DNA of 64,000 bases. Origin: Reclinomonas americana ATCC 50394. Its lineage: Eukaryota; Jakobida; Jakobea; Jakobida. The notes beneath the pieces are model-generated. The model worked only from the letters and a program-made list of their open reading frames with translations. It had not been told where the DNA came from and did not search any database. Both the position numbers and the translations under genes were made by a program. Shown here in pieces: positions 49,904 to 59,921 of this stretch (positions are counted from its first letter, which is position 1; each line of letters begins with the position of its first letter). Where the stretch lies: NCBI GenBank assembly GCA_048213135.1, contig PS015010.1, forward strand, positions 1,240,001 to 1,304,000, written 5' to 3'.

Positions 49904-52900
49904 ATGAGAAAAACACGGATCTATTCTGTTTTCCTGTTCCTGCTTTGCGTGGGGCTGTCCTTATCTTCCAGGGCCCAGGAAAAAAAGATCACCGGTACAA
50001 TCAGTGATGAAAAAGGCGAACCACTCTCCGGCGCCACCATCCTGGTCAAAAATACCAGCGTGAGCACAACTACCAGTAACAACGGTTCCTTCACTCTTTC
50101 AGTTCCTGCCGGCGGAAAAACACTTGTGGTGTCGTATGTAGGCATGGAAACACAGGAGCAGGCGATCGGTAACAAAACACATATCCGCTTATCCCTGAAA
50201 TCAACGGCCTCTACCCTTTCCGACGTGGTCATTATCGGCTACGGTTCGGTAAGGAAAACAGATCTGACCGGTGCGGTACAACGTATCAGCCGGGAAGATC
50301 TGCTTAAAGACGCTCCTGTTAACGCATTGCAGGCATTACAGGGAAAAATGGCCGGCGTTACCGTTACGCAGAATGACGGCGCTCCCGGCGCAGGCCTCAG
50401 TATCCGTGTAAGGGGTTCCAATTCCTTTTTAGGTGGTACCGAACCTTTGTATGTGATCGACGGTGTTCCTTATAATAACAGCAGCAGCGGCACTACTCCC
50501 TTATCCATTGGCGATGATGAGAAACAAACGCTGAATGCGCTTTCCTTTATCAATCCCAATGATATTGAATCAATCGACATCCTTCGCGATGCTTCCGCCA
50601 CGGCCATTTACGGATCGAGGGGCGCCAATGGCGTAGTGCTGATCACCACAAGAAAGGGCCGCAGCGGAAAAGACAGGGTGGAGTTCAACCTGACCGTAGG
50701 CATGGCCGAAGTATCAAAAATACTGGATGTATTATCTCCTTCTGAATATGCCGCTTACCAGAACCTGGCTTACAGGAATTCCAACAGGTACACGGGCACC
50801 AACTACAGTATCCCTTACCCGGGCGACTCACTTCCTGATCCGCAGAACCCCGGCAAAAAATATTATGCCAAAGGGCCGCAGGACTATGAGGGCAACGACA
50901 AAAGCTGGCAGCGGGAGATCTTCCGCCGGGCACTGTACCAGAATTACAGCGTCAATATTTCAGGAGGCGGAGAAGCGGGCAGTCACAGCCTTTCTTTCAA
51001 TTACCTGGACCAGGACGGTACGATCATGAACTCAGGTTACCAGCGGTTCGGTCTTTCCGTTAACCTCAACCGCAACATCAGCCGTATTTTTAAAGCGGGC
51101 ACCAGCACTTCGGTAACCTATTCCATCACCGATGGTGTAAAGACAGGTACCGACAAATCTGATGCTGCCAGCGCGGGAATCATTCGTTCCGCCATCACTT
51201 TCCCTTCCACGGCAGATGATCCACAACCTTATGATGGCGTGGGTGACGCTTTCATTACCAACCCATACATCTATGTAAATGATGTGCTCAATAAAGTGAA
51301 AGGCATCAATATCTTTTCATCCAATTTTGTGGAAGCCAACATCTCCCGTTCGCTGAAATTCAGGCAGAACGTTGGTTTCAACTATGCTTCCAGCAGCAGG
51401 GACCAATACTATCCCCGGACCGTATACGAAGGATTTGCCGTGAAAGGATGGGGACTGAAAGCAGACAATGTATGGAACAGCATCGTTTCGGAAAGCATTC
51501 TTTCCTTCAATAAAAAGATAAAACGCCACGACTTCAATGTAATGGGCGCCGGCACCTTTGAACGTACCAACGGGCAAAGCAAGAGAACGGAAGCCAAAAC
51601 ATTTCCGAATGATCTTTTACAGAATGAGAACATGGCATCCGCGGAAGTTGTGCTGCCCATCGTAACAAACCGTTATCAATCCACGCTGATCTCCTTCCTC
51701 GGACGTGTTAACTATACTTATAATGACCGCTACCTGCTGACTTTCTCTTATCGCCAGGATGGATCGAGCAAATTCGGTAAAGACAACAAATGGGCAGGTT
51801 TTTCTTCCGCTGCCATTGCCTGGAAAGTATCGAACGAAAAATTCATGCGCAGTATCAAAGCCATCAGCGATCTGAAAATACGTTTCAGTTATGGTCAAAC
51901 GGGCAACCAGGGTATCGGCTCCTATGCTTCGCTGGCAAAACTGAGCGTGTACAATTATCCGTTCAACGGAACCCTGCAAACAGGTTTGGCAAACGATCTT
52001 TATTCTGGTCCGCCCAACGAAAAGCTGAAGTGGGAAACCACAACGTCATACAACCTCGGTCTTGACCTTGGGCTCTTCAAAAACCGCATCACGCTTCATG
52101 TTGACGCGTATAAGAAAAAAACCGACAACCTGCTGCAGAATGTGATCACGCCTCCTTCCTCCGGTTTCCAGACGCAATTGCGTAATGCCGGTTCCATCGA
52201 GAATAAAGGCCTGGAGATCACCCTGGGCGCAGCCGTTATCCGCTCTTCCAAATTTGAGTGGAACACCAACTTCAACATCGCCTTCAACAGGAATAAGATA
52301 CTGAGCCTTGGCCCCGGCGTGCTGGAGCAATATGCCAGGAACATCTCTACAGGCGATGCGCCATTTATACAGATAGCCGGTCAGCCTATCGGTGCTTTGT
52401 ATGGTTTCCTCGAAGACGGTTATTATGACAATGAAGCCGAAGTAAGGGAAGATCCGCAATACACCAATCAATCCAATGATATCATCCGCCGGATGGTTGG
52501 CGAGGTGAAATACAGGAACCTCGACAAGGACCCTACTTCGATATCCAATAGTGACCGCACTTACATCGGCAATGTGAACCCCGATTATACTTTTGGCTTC
52601 ACCAATAATTTCAAATACAAAAGATTCGATCTCAGCATTTTTATCAATGGCGTTCAGGGTAACGACATCATCAACATGAACACCCGCTTCAACTCTAACC
52701 TCGGAACTAATAAGAACATCACGCAGGAAATGGCGGATGGCGCCTGGGTTGAAGGAGCCGACAATTCCAATGCGACCGGCCCCAAGATCATGCGCCAGTT
52801 CTTCAGGAACATGCTGTTTTCCAGGAGGTTTATTGAAGACGGCAGTTTTGTAAGGATCAAGAACATTACGCTGGGATATAATGTACCGGTGAAAATGAAA

Positions 52901-53077
52901 GGCCTGTCTGCCCTGCGTGTAGCCATCGGTGTAAACAATCTTTACACCTTCACCAAGTACACCGGCTACGATCCTGAGATCAACAGCTATGGCGATAACC
53001 CTGCCCTGTTTGGTGTGGATCTGGGCGGCTATCCCAATTCACGGACCTATAATCTTTCCCTGCGTTGCAATTTTTAA
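49904..53077 (+). CDS. SusC-like TonB-dependent oligosaccharide transporter
   Basis: A 1057-residue SusC/RagA-type transporter. Signal peptide (1-24), carboxypeptidase-regulatory-like domain (about 28-105: KITGTISDEKGEPLSGATILVKNTS), TonB box region (DVVIIGYGSVRKTDLTGAVQRI), plug (about 118-225: ALQALQGKMAGVTVTQNDGAPGAGLSIRVRG, TEPLYVIDGVPYN, SATAIYGSRGANGVVLITTRKG) and barrel to the end. Those motifs are SusC-specific. It forms a pedal-bin complex with the SusD lid to import glycan fragments across the outer membrane. It is first in the plus-strand operon; the next gene begins 20 bases later. By context the substrate is mannan oligosaccharide. Confidence 0.97.
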   Translation: MRKTRIYSVFLFLLCVGLSLSSRAQEKKITGTISDEKGEPLSGATILVKNTSVSTTTSNNGSFTLSVPAGGKTLVVSYVGMETQEQAIGNKTHIRLSLKSTASTLSDVVIIGYGSVRKTDLTGAVQRISREDLLKDAPVNALQALQGKMAGVTVTQNDGAPGAGLSIRVRGSNSFLGGTEPLYVIDGVPYNNSSSGTTPLSIGDDEKQTLNALSFINPNDIESIDILRDASATAIYGSRGANGVVLITTRKGRSGKDRVEFNLTVGMAEVSKILDVLSPSEYAAYQNLAYRNSNRYTGTNYSIPYPGDSLPDPQNPGKKYYAKGPQDYEGNDKSWQREIFRRALYQNYSVNISGGGEAGSHSLSFNYLDQDGTIMNSGYQRFGLSVNLNRNISRIFKAGTSTSVTYSITDGVKTGTDKSDAASAGIIRSAITFPSTADDPQPYDGVGDAFITNPYIYVNDVLNKVKGINIFSSNFVEANISRSLKFRQNVGFNYASSSRDQYYPRTVYEGFAVKGWGLKADNVWNSIVSESILSFNKKIKRHDFNVMGAGTFERTNGQSKRTEAKTFPNDLLQNENMASAEVVLPIVTNRYQSTLISFLGRVNYTYNDRYLLTFSYRQDGSSKFGKDNKWAGFSSAAIAWKVSNEKFMRSIKAISDLKIRFSYGQTGNQGIGSYASLAKLSVYNYPFNGTLQTGLANDLYSGPPNEKLKWETTTSYNLGLDLGLFKNRITLHVDAYKKKTDNLLQNVITPPSSGFQTQLRNAGSIENKGLEITLGAAVIRSSKFEWNTNFNIAFNRNKILSLGPGVLEQYARNISTGDAPFIQIAGQPIGALYGFLEDGYYDNEAEVREDPQYTNQSNDIIRRMVGEVKYRNLDKDPTSISNSDRTYIGNVNPDYTFGFTNNFKYKRFDLSIFINGVQGNDIINMNTRFNSNLGTNKNITQEMADGAWVEGADNSNATGPKIMRQFFRNMLFSRRFIEDGSFVRIKNITLGYNVPVKMKGLSALRVAIGVNNLYTFTKYTGYDPEINSYGDNPALFGVDLGGYPNSRTYNLSLRCNF

Positions 53078-53097
53078 TTCATTCAAACTGATATACA

Positions 53098-54711
53098 ATG
53101 AAACGGATCACCACATGCTTTACGGTACTCATGGGCCTTGCCGCCCTGCTGGCAGTATCATCCTGTAAAAAGCAGCTGGAGGAAAAACCTTATTCCTTTA
53201 CTTCCCCGGAGAATTTTTACAAGAATGAAAGCGACGCCAAAGCAGCCATCAACGGCGTTTATAATGAACTGTACACCTATGATCTTTTTCTTCAGCCTTT
53301 CTGGAACATCAATATTCTTGATGACGATCATGTATCAGGGTCCGACTGGTTCCTGGGTACCACCGGAGCGGGTAACCCACAGGGTTATTTCGGATGGGAC
53401 CGCCCCTGGGTAGGCTGTTACATCATCATTGCCCGGGCCAATACCGTCCTGGAAAATGTGGTCAACATCAACCAGGATATTGATCCCGATATCAAAAAAC
53501 GTATTCTCGGCGAAGCTTATTTCCTGAGAGGCTGGGCCTATTTTCAACTGGTACAGTTATACGGCGGCGTGCCGTTACGGCTGAAAGCGCTTACCACAGA
53601 GAACCCGCAAACCAGTGTTCCCCGCTCCACTGTAAAAGAAACTTATGAAGTGGTGATTAATGATTTCAAGAAAGCGGAAGAAATGCTGTTCCCGGTAGGA
53701 CACGCCAAAGCTGGAGAACCCGGAAGGGTGACAAGAGGACTGGCGAAAGCTTTCCTCGCCAAGACCTACCTGACCATGGCTTCCGGTTCGCTGACAGGAA
53801 ACATCACTGTAAGGGGTGGCATGGACAATGGTCAATACTCTTATCCCAAATCCGTTGTTGCCGGTCTTGAAGGCCTCGACAGTAAAGCCTATTACACACT
53901 GGCCCGCGACAAAGCGCAGGAAGTGATCACCAGCAATGAATACAGTCTCTTTACCAATTGGAAAGACATCTGGGCCATTGCCGGCCGTAATAAGCAGGAA
54001 CACATGTGGGAACTGCAATCGCTGGCCGGATCAGCCTTTATCAATAACCTGCATGCCTATTTCGGCGCCAGTTCCGTATTCGGACAGGGTGCAGTTTGGA
54101 TGACCAATAACCATTATCTCGATTATGAAGACGCCGATAAGCGTGTACTCGTTGGCGTTACCCACAACTTCCGTACGTTACAGGGTACTTATATCTTCTA
54201 CCCCAGCTGGCAGGCAGCCTTGTACAAAGTGGTGAACGGCATTACGTATAACAACAGTGGCGGTACTACCGACAGGGCTTATGTGATCAAGTACAACAGC
54301 GTGGCAGACTCTACTGTTTCTAACAGCGACGCCTATTTCCCGCTGATGCGTTACTCCGAAGTGTACCTGATGGTGGCTGAAGCCGAGAACGAGATCAACG
54401 GCCCTACCAATGCCTATACACCGCTCAACGTGATCCGCACACGTGTCAGTGCATCTGCCGCACCCGCGGGCATGAACCAGGAGCAATTCCGCAGTTATGT
54501 ACTCGCCGAAAGGGCACGGGAGTTCGCATTGGAAGGCATCAGGCGTTTTGACCTGCTGAGATGGGGTGTGTACCTGCCGGTGATGAATAAGATCACCAGC
54601 GGGCAGAACAACATCTCCAAACTTCGTACGCTGAGGAATCTTTTATTGCCGATCCCGACCAATGAAATGAATTCCAATACTGCTATCACGGCCAATAATC
54701 CCGGATGGTAA
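53098..54711 (+). CDS. SusD/RagB-family glycan-binding lipoprotein
   Basis: A 537-residue lipoprotein: signal and lipobox AVSSCKKQ (Cys23). Tetratricopeptide-like SusD fold with N-terminal EEKPYSFTSPENFYKNESDAKAAINGVYNELYTYD, the conserved GEAYFLRGWAYFQLVQLYGGVPL block (about 138-160), and the C-terminal LAERAREFALEGIRRFDLLRW block (about 465-485). It sits on the outer surface as the lid for SusC. Its gene is directly downstream, with 20 bases between the two. It binds the same glycan as its SusC partner. The next gene may start just before this stop, but a better start is at 54741. Confidence 0.97.
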   Translation: MKRITTCFTVLMGLAALLAVSSCKKQLEEKPYSFTSPENFYKNESDAKAAINGVYNELYTYDLFLQPFWNINILDDDHVSGSDWFLGTTGAGNPQGYFGWDRPWVGCYIIIARANTVLENVVNINQDIDPDIKKRILGEAYFLRGWAYFQLVQLYGGVPLRLKALTTENPQTSVPRSTVKETYEVVINDFKKAEEMLFPVGHAKAGEPGRVTRGLAKAFLAKTYLTMASGSLTGNITVRGGMDNGQYSYPKSVVAGLEGLDSKAYYTLARDKAQEVITSNEYSLFTNWKDIWAIAGRNKQEHMWELQSLAGSAFINNLHAYFGASSVFGQGAVWMTNNHYLDYEDADKRVLVGVTHNFRTLQGTYIFYPSWQAALYKVVNGITYNNSGGTTDRAYVIKYNSVADSTVSNSDAYFPLMRYSEVYLMVAEAENEINGPTNAYTPLNVIRTRVSASAAPAGMNQEQFRSYVLAERAREFALEGIRRFDLLRWGVYLPVMNKITSGQNNISKLRTLRNLLLPIPTNEMNSNTAITANNPGW

Positions 54712-54740
54712 ACCTTTCAACAACCATTAACAACGAGTAT

Positions 54741-55766
54741 ATGAAAATACATTCCCTGTTCTTTTCAAAATTCGCCTTAGTTGTCTTGTGTGCAGTAACA
54801 CTGTTCACCAGTTGTAAAAAAGACGACACCGTGTGTAATGCCCCAACCATTACCGGTATTACCAGTCTGACCGACAGGACTACCCTGCTCACTTCCGTAA
54901 ATTACGGCGACTGGATCATGATTAAGGGTACCAACCTGCTCAGTACGACTAAAGTGGAATTCAACGGTGTTGCGGTATACGATTCGCTGCGCTATGCAAC
55001 CGATACCTCCATTACCGTGAAGATCCCTGCCAATCTCCCCGATCCGCTCAATAACCCGGTTAAGGTATTCACGGCATGCGGCGAAGCCACGCTGGATTTC
55101 CAGGTGAAGCAGCCCCTGCCGGTGATCACCAGTTTCGATCCGGCTGCAGGTAATTCCGGTACGGTAGTCACCATTACGGGCAACTACTTCAAAGGGCTTA
55201 CCGAAGTGCGGCTGGAATCCACCGTTGCCACTGTCATTTCCAGCACGCAAACAGAGATCAAGTTCACTGTTCCGGCAGGCATCAACTATGGTTATATCTA
55301 TGTGACCACACCTGTAGGCACCGTGAAATCCGCCAAGGTCTTCGGTCTTAAATACACCATATTCGATGATGCCATGTTTACCGGCTGGAGCAATACATCG
55401 TACAGCAGTACGTATGATATGAACCAGGCCACGATCGTAAGACGCGGCACCAAGGCCATACAGCATAAATTCAATGTGGGATTCGGTGCAGCCAGGTTCA
55501 CCAAATCGGCACCGGCATTGAGTACGAGCGGTTACACAGGTGTGAAGATCTCCATTTACGGTACTACCGGAACAGCCGGCAAGAAAGTAAGGGTCTCCAT
55601 TGTTTCGGGTTCCACGTATGACCTGTTGCTTACGGAAGGCGCATGGACGGATTACCAGGTACCCTTCACCAACCTGGGTAATCCGGCTACGATCACGGCC
55701 ATCACTTTCCAGGAATTCAGCGGCCTGGCATCGCTGATCTATATTGATGATGTGGGGCTCTATTAA
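54741..55766 (+). CDS. Surface glycan-binding lipoprotein with IPT/TIG domains
   Basis: A 341-residue lipoprotein from ATG 54741; this start gives the signal ending TLFTSCKKDD (Cys22). Two IPT/TIG immunoglobulin-like domains follow (about 30-115 with TGITSL and GDWIMIKGTNL; about 118-205 with ITSFDPAAGNSGTVVTITGNYFKGLTEV). A C-terminal beta-sandwich resembling a carbohydrate-binding module (about 215-341: FTGWSNTSYSSTYDMN, then WTDYQVPFTNLG, IYIDDVGLY) ends it. This order is usual for surface glycan-binding proteins placed after SusD. It would capture mannan at the cell surface. A hairpin follows at 55798. Confidence 0.88.
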   Translation: MKIHSLFFSKFALVVLCAVTLFTSCKKDDTVCNAPTITGITSLTDRTTLLTSVNYGDWIMIKGTNLLSTTKVEFNGVAVYDSLRYATDTSITVKIPANLPDPLNNPVKVFTACGEATLDFQVKQPLPVITSFDPAAGNSGTVVTITGNYFKGLTEVRLESTVATVISSTQTEIKFTVPAGINYGYIYVTTPVGTVKSAKVFGLKYTIFDDAMFTGWSNTSYSSTYDMNQATIVRRGTKAIQHKFNVGFGAARFTKSAPALSTSGYTGVKISIYGTTGTAGKKVRVSIVSGSTYDLLLTEGAWTDYQVPFTNLGNPATITAITFQEFSGLASLIYIDDVGLY

Positions 55767-55797
55767 GCGATTAGTTTTGGTTGATAATAATGTCCAC

Positions 55798-55821
55798 AAA
55801 GCCGGGAGCAGTCCCGGCTTT
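55798..55821 (+). terminator. Hairpin between binding protein and enzyme genes
   Basis: A perfect 10-bp stem AAAGCCGGGA/TCCCGGCTTT with 4-base loop; the following run is ATAAAC, so T-poor. Probably a partial terminator or message-stability element separating high-level SusCD from lower enzyme expression. Confidence 0.65.
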
Positions 55822-55835
55822 ATAAACTTCCGGTC

Positions 55836-56921
55836 ATGATGCGTTTGATGGTATGTTGTTTATTGTTTTGCTGCTCTGTCTCGTTTGCCCAAACCCGGCA
55901 AACCCGGAATCTTATTGTGGTTACGTTTGATGGTTTCCGGTGGCATGAATTGTTCGCTGGCGCCGATTCCGTTAACCTGTTTGGCAAGTCCTTCAATACA
56001 CAGGACTCCGCCTGGCGGGTAAAAAAATACTGGGCTGAGGATACCATTGCCAGGAGAAAGAAGCTGATGCCTTTCTTCTGGAATACCATCGCCGTAAAAG
56101 GACAGGTATTCGGCAATCGTGGTTATGGTAATTTTGTGAATGTGACCAACCGCTATTGGTTCTCCTACCCCGGGTACAACGAGATCTTTACAGGATACCC
56201 CGATACAGCCATCAATTCCAATTCCTTTGGACCCAATCCCAACATCAATGTACTGGAGTTCATCAACCGGCAGCCGGGGTATGAAGGCAAAGTGGCCAGT
56301 TTCAGTTCCTGGGATGCCTTCCCTAAAATATTGAATGAAAAAAGAAGCGGGCTCGTCATCAATTCCGGGTTTGCGAATTTCAGGGCCGATAGCCTCAGTC
56401 CCGTTCAGCAGGCATTGAACGAATTGCAGCACTGGTTACCCAAAGTATACGGTGGAGGCGAAAGACACGACGGCATTACCTATGCACTGGCAAAAGAATA
56501 CATCAAACAAGATCATCCCCGTGTGCTGCACCTGGCCTTTATTGAAACAGACGCTACAGCGCATGATGGTAAATATGATTATTACCTTGATGCTGCGCAT
56601 TACAACGATGCCATGCTGGCCGACCTCTGGAACCTTTTGCAAAACGATCCGTTTTATAGGGACCAGACTACACTGGTCATTGCAGAAGATCATGGACGCG
56701 GATATGGAACCGACTGGCGGCATCATTACCATACCGTGCCGCATTCCAATGAGATATTTTTTGCCGTGATGGGGCCCGACACACAACCCCTCGGTGAAAG
56801 AAAAGAAAGAATGCAATTGTACCAGCAGCAGTTTGCACAAACCATCGCCAGCTTCATGGGAATGACATTCACAGGAAGCCACGAAGCCGGCAAACCCATT
56901 ACATCCGTATTACCGAGATAA
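55836..56921 (+). CDS. Alkaline-phosphatase-superfamily phosphodiesterase-like enzyme, secreted
   Basis: A 361-residue secreted protein. Signal MRLMVCCLLFCCSVSFAQ, then metal and active-site elements of the nucleotide pyrophosphatase/sulfatase clan: VVTFDGFRWHELF (metal Asp), FSYPGYNEIFTGYPD with a Ser in the nucleophile position, ETDATAHDGKYDYY (Asp and His ligands) and AEDHGRG near residue 290. Family members hydrolyse phosphate mono- or diesters, or transfer phosphoryl groups. No sulfatase C-x-P-x-R motif is present. It sits between the binding protein and GH26 mannanase in the operon (12 bases before the latter). Its substrate and role in mannan use are unknown. Confidence 0.85.
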   Translation: MMRLMVCCLLFCCSVSFAQTRQTRNLIVVTFDGFRWHELFAGADSVNLFGKSFNTQDSAWRVKKYWAEDTIARRKKLMPFFWNTIAVKGQVFGNRGYGNFVNVTNRYWFSYPGYNEIFTGYPDTAINSNSFGPNPNINVLEFINRQPGYEGKVASFSSWDAFPKILNEKRSGLVINSGFANFRADSLSPVQQALNELQHWLPKVYGGGERHDGITYALAKEYIKQDHPRVLHLAFIETDATAHDGKYDYYLDAAHYNDAMLADLWNLLQNDPFYRDQTTLVIAEDHGRGYGTDWRHHYHTVPHSNEIFFAVMGPDTQPLGERKERMQLYQQQFAQTIASFMGMTFTGSHEAGKPITSVLPR

Positions 56922-56933
56922 GAAGCAACGAAC

Positions 56934-58067
56934 ATGAAGAAACAGCACATACTGAGAAATATTTTAGCCTCCTGCTTAACTATGCTGACGGTATTCGCTC
57001 ATGCCCAACAGCTGAGCGACCCGTTGGCAACTGCAGCAACCCGGCATCTTTACAAAAAACTGTACGCACTGAAAGACAGCCACTGCATCTTTGGTCACCA
57101 GGACGACCTGGCATACGGCGTGCAATGGAAATACAAGCCAGGCAAAAGCGATGTAAAGGATGTAACACAGGACTACCCGGGCCTTTATGGCTGGGACCTG
57201 GGTCATATCGAACTGGACTCCTCCCGCAACCTCGATGGTATTCCCTTCTCCTCCATGAAGGCGTTTATCCGTGAAGGCTATGAACGCGGAGGTGCCATTA
57301 CCATCAGCTGGCATTTTCGCAACCCGCTCACCGGTGGCTCGGCATGGGATACCACGCATGGCGCTGTGGAATCGATATTGCCGGGTGGCGCCAAACATGA
57401 GTTATATAAATCATGGCTCAATAAAGTGGCTGATTTTATTCAGGACCTGAAAGGCAGAAACGGGGAAGCTATTCCCGTGCTGTTCCGCCCCTTTCATGAA
57501 CTCACCGGCAACTGGTTCTGGTGGTGTAAAAACACTTGTTCTCCTGAAGCCTTCAAAGCACTGTGGCGATTCACGGCAGACTACCTGCGAAAAGAGAAAC
57601 AACTGCACAACCTGGTGCTGGTCTACAATACAGCAGACTACTTAACCGAAGCCGATTTTCTTGAACGCTATCCCGGTGATGATGCCGTGGACATGGTAAG
57701 TTTTGATATGTACCAGTTTACCGGGCAAAGCAGGAAACAGTTCATCGGGAATGCCCGCCACGAATTGAAGATATTATGTGATGTAGCAAAGAAGAAAAAC
57801 AAGATCGCCGCGTTTGCGGAAACAGGTTATGAAGCCATACCCGATGCGCAATGGTGGACAAAGGCGCTGATGCCGGTTTTACAGGGATACCCCATCTCCT
57901 ATGTACTCGTATGGCGCAATGCCGGGTATATGGAATCGATGAAAAAAATGCATTACTATGCCCCTTATCCCAAACAGGTATCCGCAGCGGATTTCAGGAG
58001 AATGTACAACTCCGGAAAATTCCTTTTTGGTAAAGGCATCCGCAACAAAAAAATATATCAACCCTAA
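56934..58067 (+). CDS. GH26 beta-1,4-mannanase
   Basis: A 377-residue secreted endo- or exo-mannanase. The GH26 catalytic pair is Glu189 in RPFHELTGNWFWW (acid/base) and Glu296 in FAETGYE (nucleophile). Other motifs: GHQDDLAYG at 54-62, YGWDLGHIE near 85-93 and ISWHFRNP near 124-131. The signal runs to AHAQ near residue 25. LASC at 11-14 also fits a lipobox, but hydrophobic residues continue past it, so a cleaved signal is preferred. It cuts mannan chains to mannobiose and larger oligosaccharides. The next gene starts after only 9 bases. Confidence 0.95.
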   Translation: MKKQHILRNILASCLTMLTVFAHAQQLSDPLATAATRHLYKKLYALKDSHCIFGHQDDLAYGVQWKYKPGKSDVKDVTQDYPGLYGWDLGHIELDSSRNLDGIPFSSMKAFIREGYERGGAITISWHFRNPLTGGSAWDTTHGAVESILPGGAKHELYKSWLNKVADFIQDLKGRNGEAIPVLFRPFHELTGNWFWWCKNTCSPEAFKALWRFTADYLRKEKQLHNLVLVYNTADYLTEADFLERYPGDDAVDMVSFDMYQFTGQSRKQFIGNARHELKILCDVAKKKNKIAAFAETGYEAIPDAQWWTKALMPVLQGYPISYVLVWRNAGYMESMKKMHYYAPYPKQVSAADFRRMYNSGKFLFGKGIRNKKIYQP

Positions 58068-58076
58068 CTACTATAC

Positions 58077-59903
58077 ATGCGATTACAGTTTATTGATATA
58101 CTCATACTGATCACCTACCTCGTTACCATGGTGCTCGTAGGCTTCTGGATGCGTAAGAAAGCGAGACAGAACAAAGAGAGTTATCTCATGGGCGGAAAAA
58201 AACTGCCCTGGTATATGCTTGGCCTCAGCGATGCCAGCGATATGTTCGACATCAGCGGCACCATGTGGATGGTGGCCCTGTGTTTCGTTTACGGACTGAA
58301 AAGCATCTGGATACCCTGGCTCTGGCCGGTGTTCAACCAGGTGTTCATGATGATGTTCCTTTCTAAATGGCTGCGCCGCTCCAATGCCAATACCGGCGCG
58401 GAATGGCTGCAGACGCGGTTCGGACTTACGGGCAAAGGCGTAAGGGGTTCGCATATCATCGTGATCGCTTTCGCGCTGATCAGTTGTCTGGGTTTCCTCG
58501 CTTACGGATTCGTTGGGTTAGGAAAATTCGTACAGGTTTTTGTTCCCTGGGATATGATCAAAGATTACATTCCTTTTGCCATCAGCGAAAAATATGTACC
58601 GCATTTCTATGGCATCGTCTTCACGCTCTTTGCCATGTTCTACTCTATCATTGGTGGATTGCACAGTATAGTATTGGGAGACGCGATCAAGTATGCAGTT
58701 ATGACGATCGCCTGTATCGCCATTGCGGTCATAGCCGTACAACACCTGGGCGGACAAAAACTGAATGTGCCACAGGGCTGGGATGATCCATTCTTCAGCT
58801 GGAACCTTAACCTCGACTGGAGCCGTATCGCTGCCGATGCCAATAAAAAGATCGCCGATGACGGGTTCAGTCTTTTCGGTTTGTTCTTTATGATGATGCT
58901 GATGAAGGGCGTCTTTGCTTCACTCGCCGGGCCCGCGCCTAACTATGACATGCAGAAAGTACTGAGCACAAGAAGTCCGAAAGAAGCCAGTAAAATGACA
59001 GGTTTCGTCAGCATTATCCTGTTGCCTATCCGTTATTCCATGGTGATCGGCCTTACCGTGCTGGCCCTGCTGTATTACAACCAGCTTTACCTGAAAGGTC
59101 CTGATGGCGTTACCGATTTCGAAAAAATATTACCTGCCACCATCAACACTTTTCTGCCGGTAGGTGTGCTGGGGCTCGTACTCACAGGACTGCTCGGCGC
59201 CTTCATGGGTACTTTCAGCGGTACCCTCAACGCGGCACAAGCCTATATCGTGAATGACATTTACCTGAAATACATCAACCCTAAAGCCGGCAATAAAAAG
59301 ATCATGACCATGAATTATACCGTGGGTATCGCCGTGGTAATAGTGGGCATCTTCTTCGGTTTCCTCGCCAGGAATGTAAATGACATCCTGCAATGGATCG
59401 TAGGCGGTCTTTACGGCGGCTACGTAGCTGCCAACTGCCTGAAATGGTACTGGTGGCGTTTTAATGCCAACGGTTTTTTCTGGGGCATGGGCGCTGGTGT
59501 GGGCGCCGCGTTACTGATGCCTTATGTAACTACAGGGCTTCCGTTGTACTGGTGGCCCCTGCTTTTCGTCGTGTCACTGGCAGCGTGTATTGCCGGCACT
59601 TACGCAGCGCCGCCCACTGATGCAGAAGTGCTGAAGTCGTTTTACAGCACCGTACGCCCCTGGGGTTTCTGGAAGCCTGTTCATGAAATGGTGCTGAAAG
59701 AAAACCCCGGCTTCAAAGCCAATGACCGTTTTAAACTGGACATGTTCAACGTAGTGCTGGGGATTACGGCCCAGTGCTGTCTTACCATTTTACCTATGTA
59801 CCTGGTGCTGGGCATGAAACTGCCATTACTCGTTACCGTTATTATATTATTCGTAATCATCATTATCCTGAAACGTACCTGGTGGGATAAACTCGAAGAC
59901 TAA
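58077..59903 (+). CDS. Sodium:solute symporter (SSS family), probable mannobiose importer
   Basis: A 608-residue inner-membrane protein of the SSS family. It has about 14-15 hydrophobic helices, an early GFWMRKKARQNKESYLMGGKKLPWYMLGLSDASDMFDISG block typical of the family, then GGLHSIVLGDAIKY and GTFSGTLNAAQAYIVNDIYLKYI. It would use the sodium gradient to bring mannobiose or mannosyl-glucose into the cytoplasm. It lies between GH26 and GH130, overlapping neither (9 and 18 bases). This order matches the B. fragilis mannan locus. Exact sugar not shown. Confidence 0.9.
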   Translation: MRLQFIDILILITYLVTMVLVGFWMRKKARQNKESYLMGGKKLPWYMLGLSDASDMFDISGTMWMVALCFVYGLKSIWIPWLWPVFNQVFMMMFLSKWLRRSNANTGAEWLQTRFGLTGKGVRGSHIIVIAFALISCLGFLAYGFVGLGKFVQVFVPWDMIKDYIPFAISEKYVPHFYGIVFTLFAMFYSIIGGLHSIVLGDAIKYAVMTIACIAIAVIAVQHLGGQKLNVPQGWDDPFFSWNLNLDWSRIAADANKKIADDGFSLFGLFFMMMLMKGVFASLAGPAPNYDMQKVLSTRSPKEASKMTGFVSIILLPIRYSMVIGLTVLALLYYNQLYLKGPDGVTDFEKILPATINTFLPVGVLGLVLTGLLGAFMGTFSGTLNAAQAYIVNDIYLKYINPKAGNKKIMTMNYTVGIAVVIVGIFFGFLARNVNDILQWIVGGLYGGYVAANCLKWYWWRFNANGFFWGMGAGVGAALLMPYVTTGLPLYWWPLLFVVSLAACIAGTYAAPPTDAEVLKSFYSTVRPWGFWKPVHEMVLKENPGFKANDRFKLDMFNVVLGITAQCCLTILPMYLVLGMKLPLLVTVIILFVIIIILKRTWWDKLED

Positions 59904-59921
59904 AGGACAAAAAAGAAACTT

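Noticed and set aside
54777-55799. A 340-codon minus-strand open frame opposite the surface glycan-binding gene
   Set aside because: Antisense to a lipoprotein gene with a convincing signal and IPT/TIG domains; its protein has no recognisable features.
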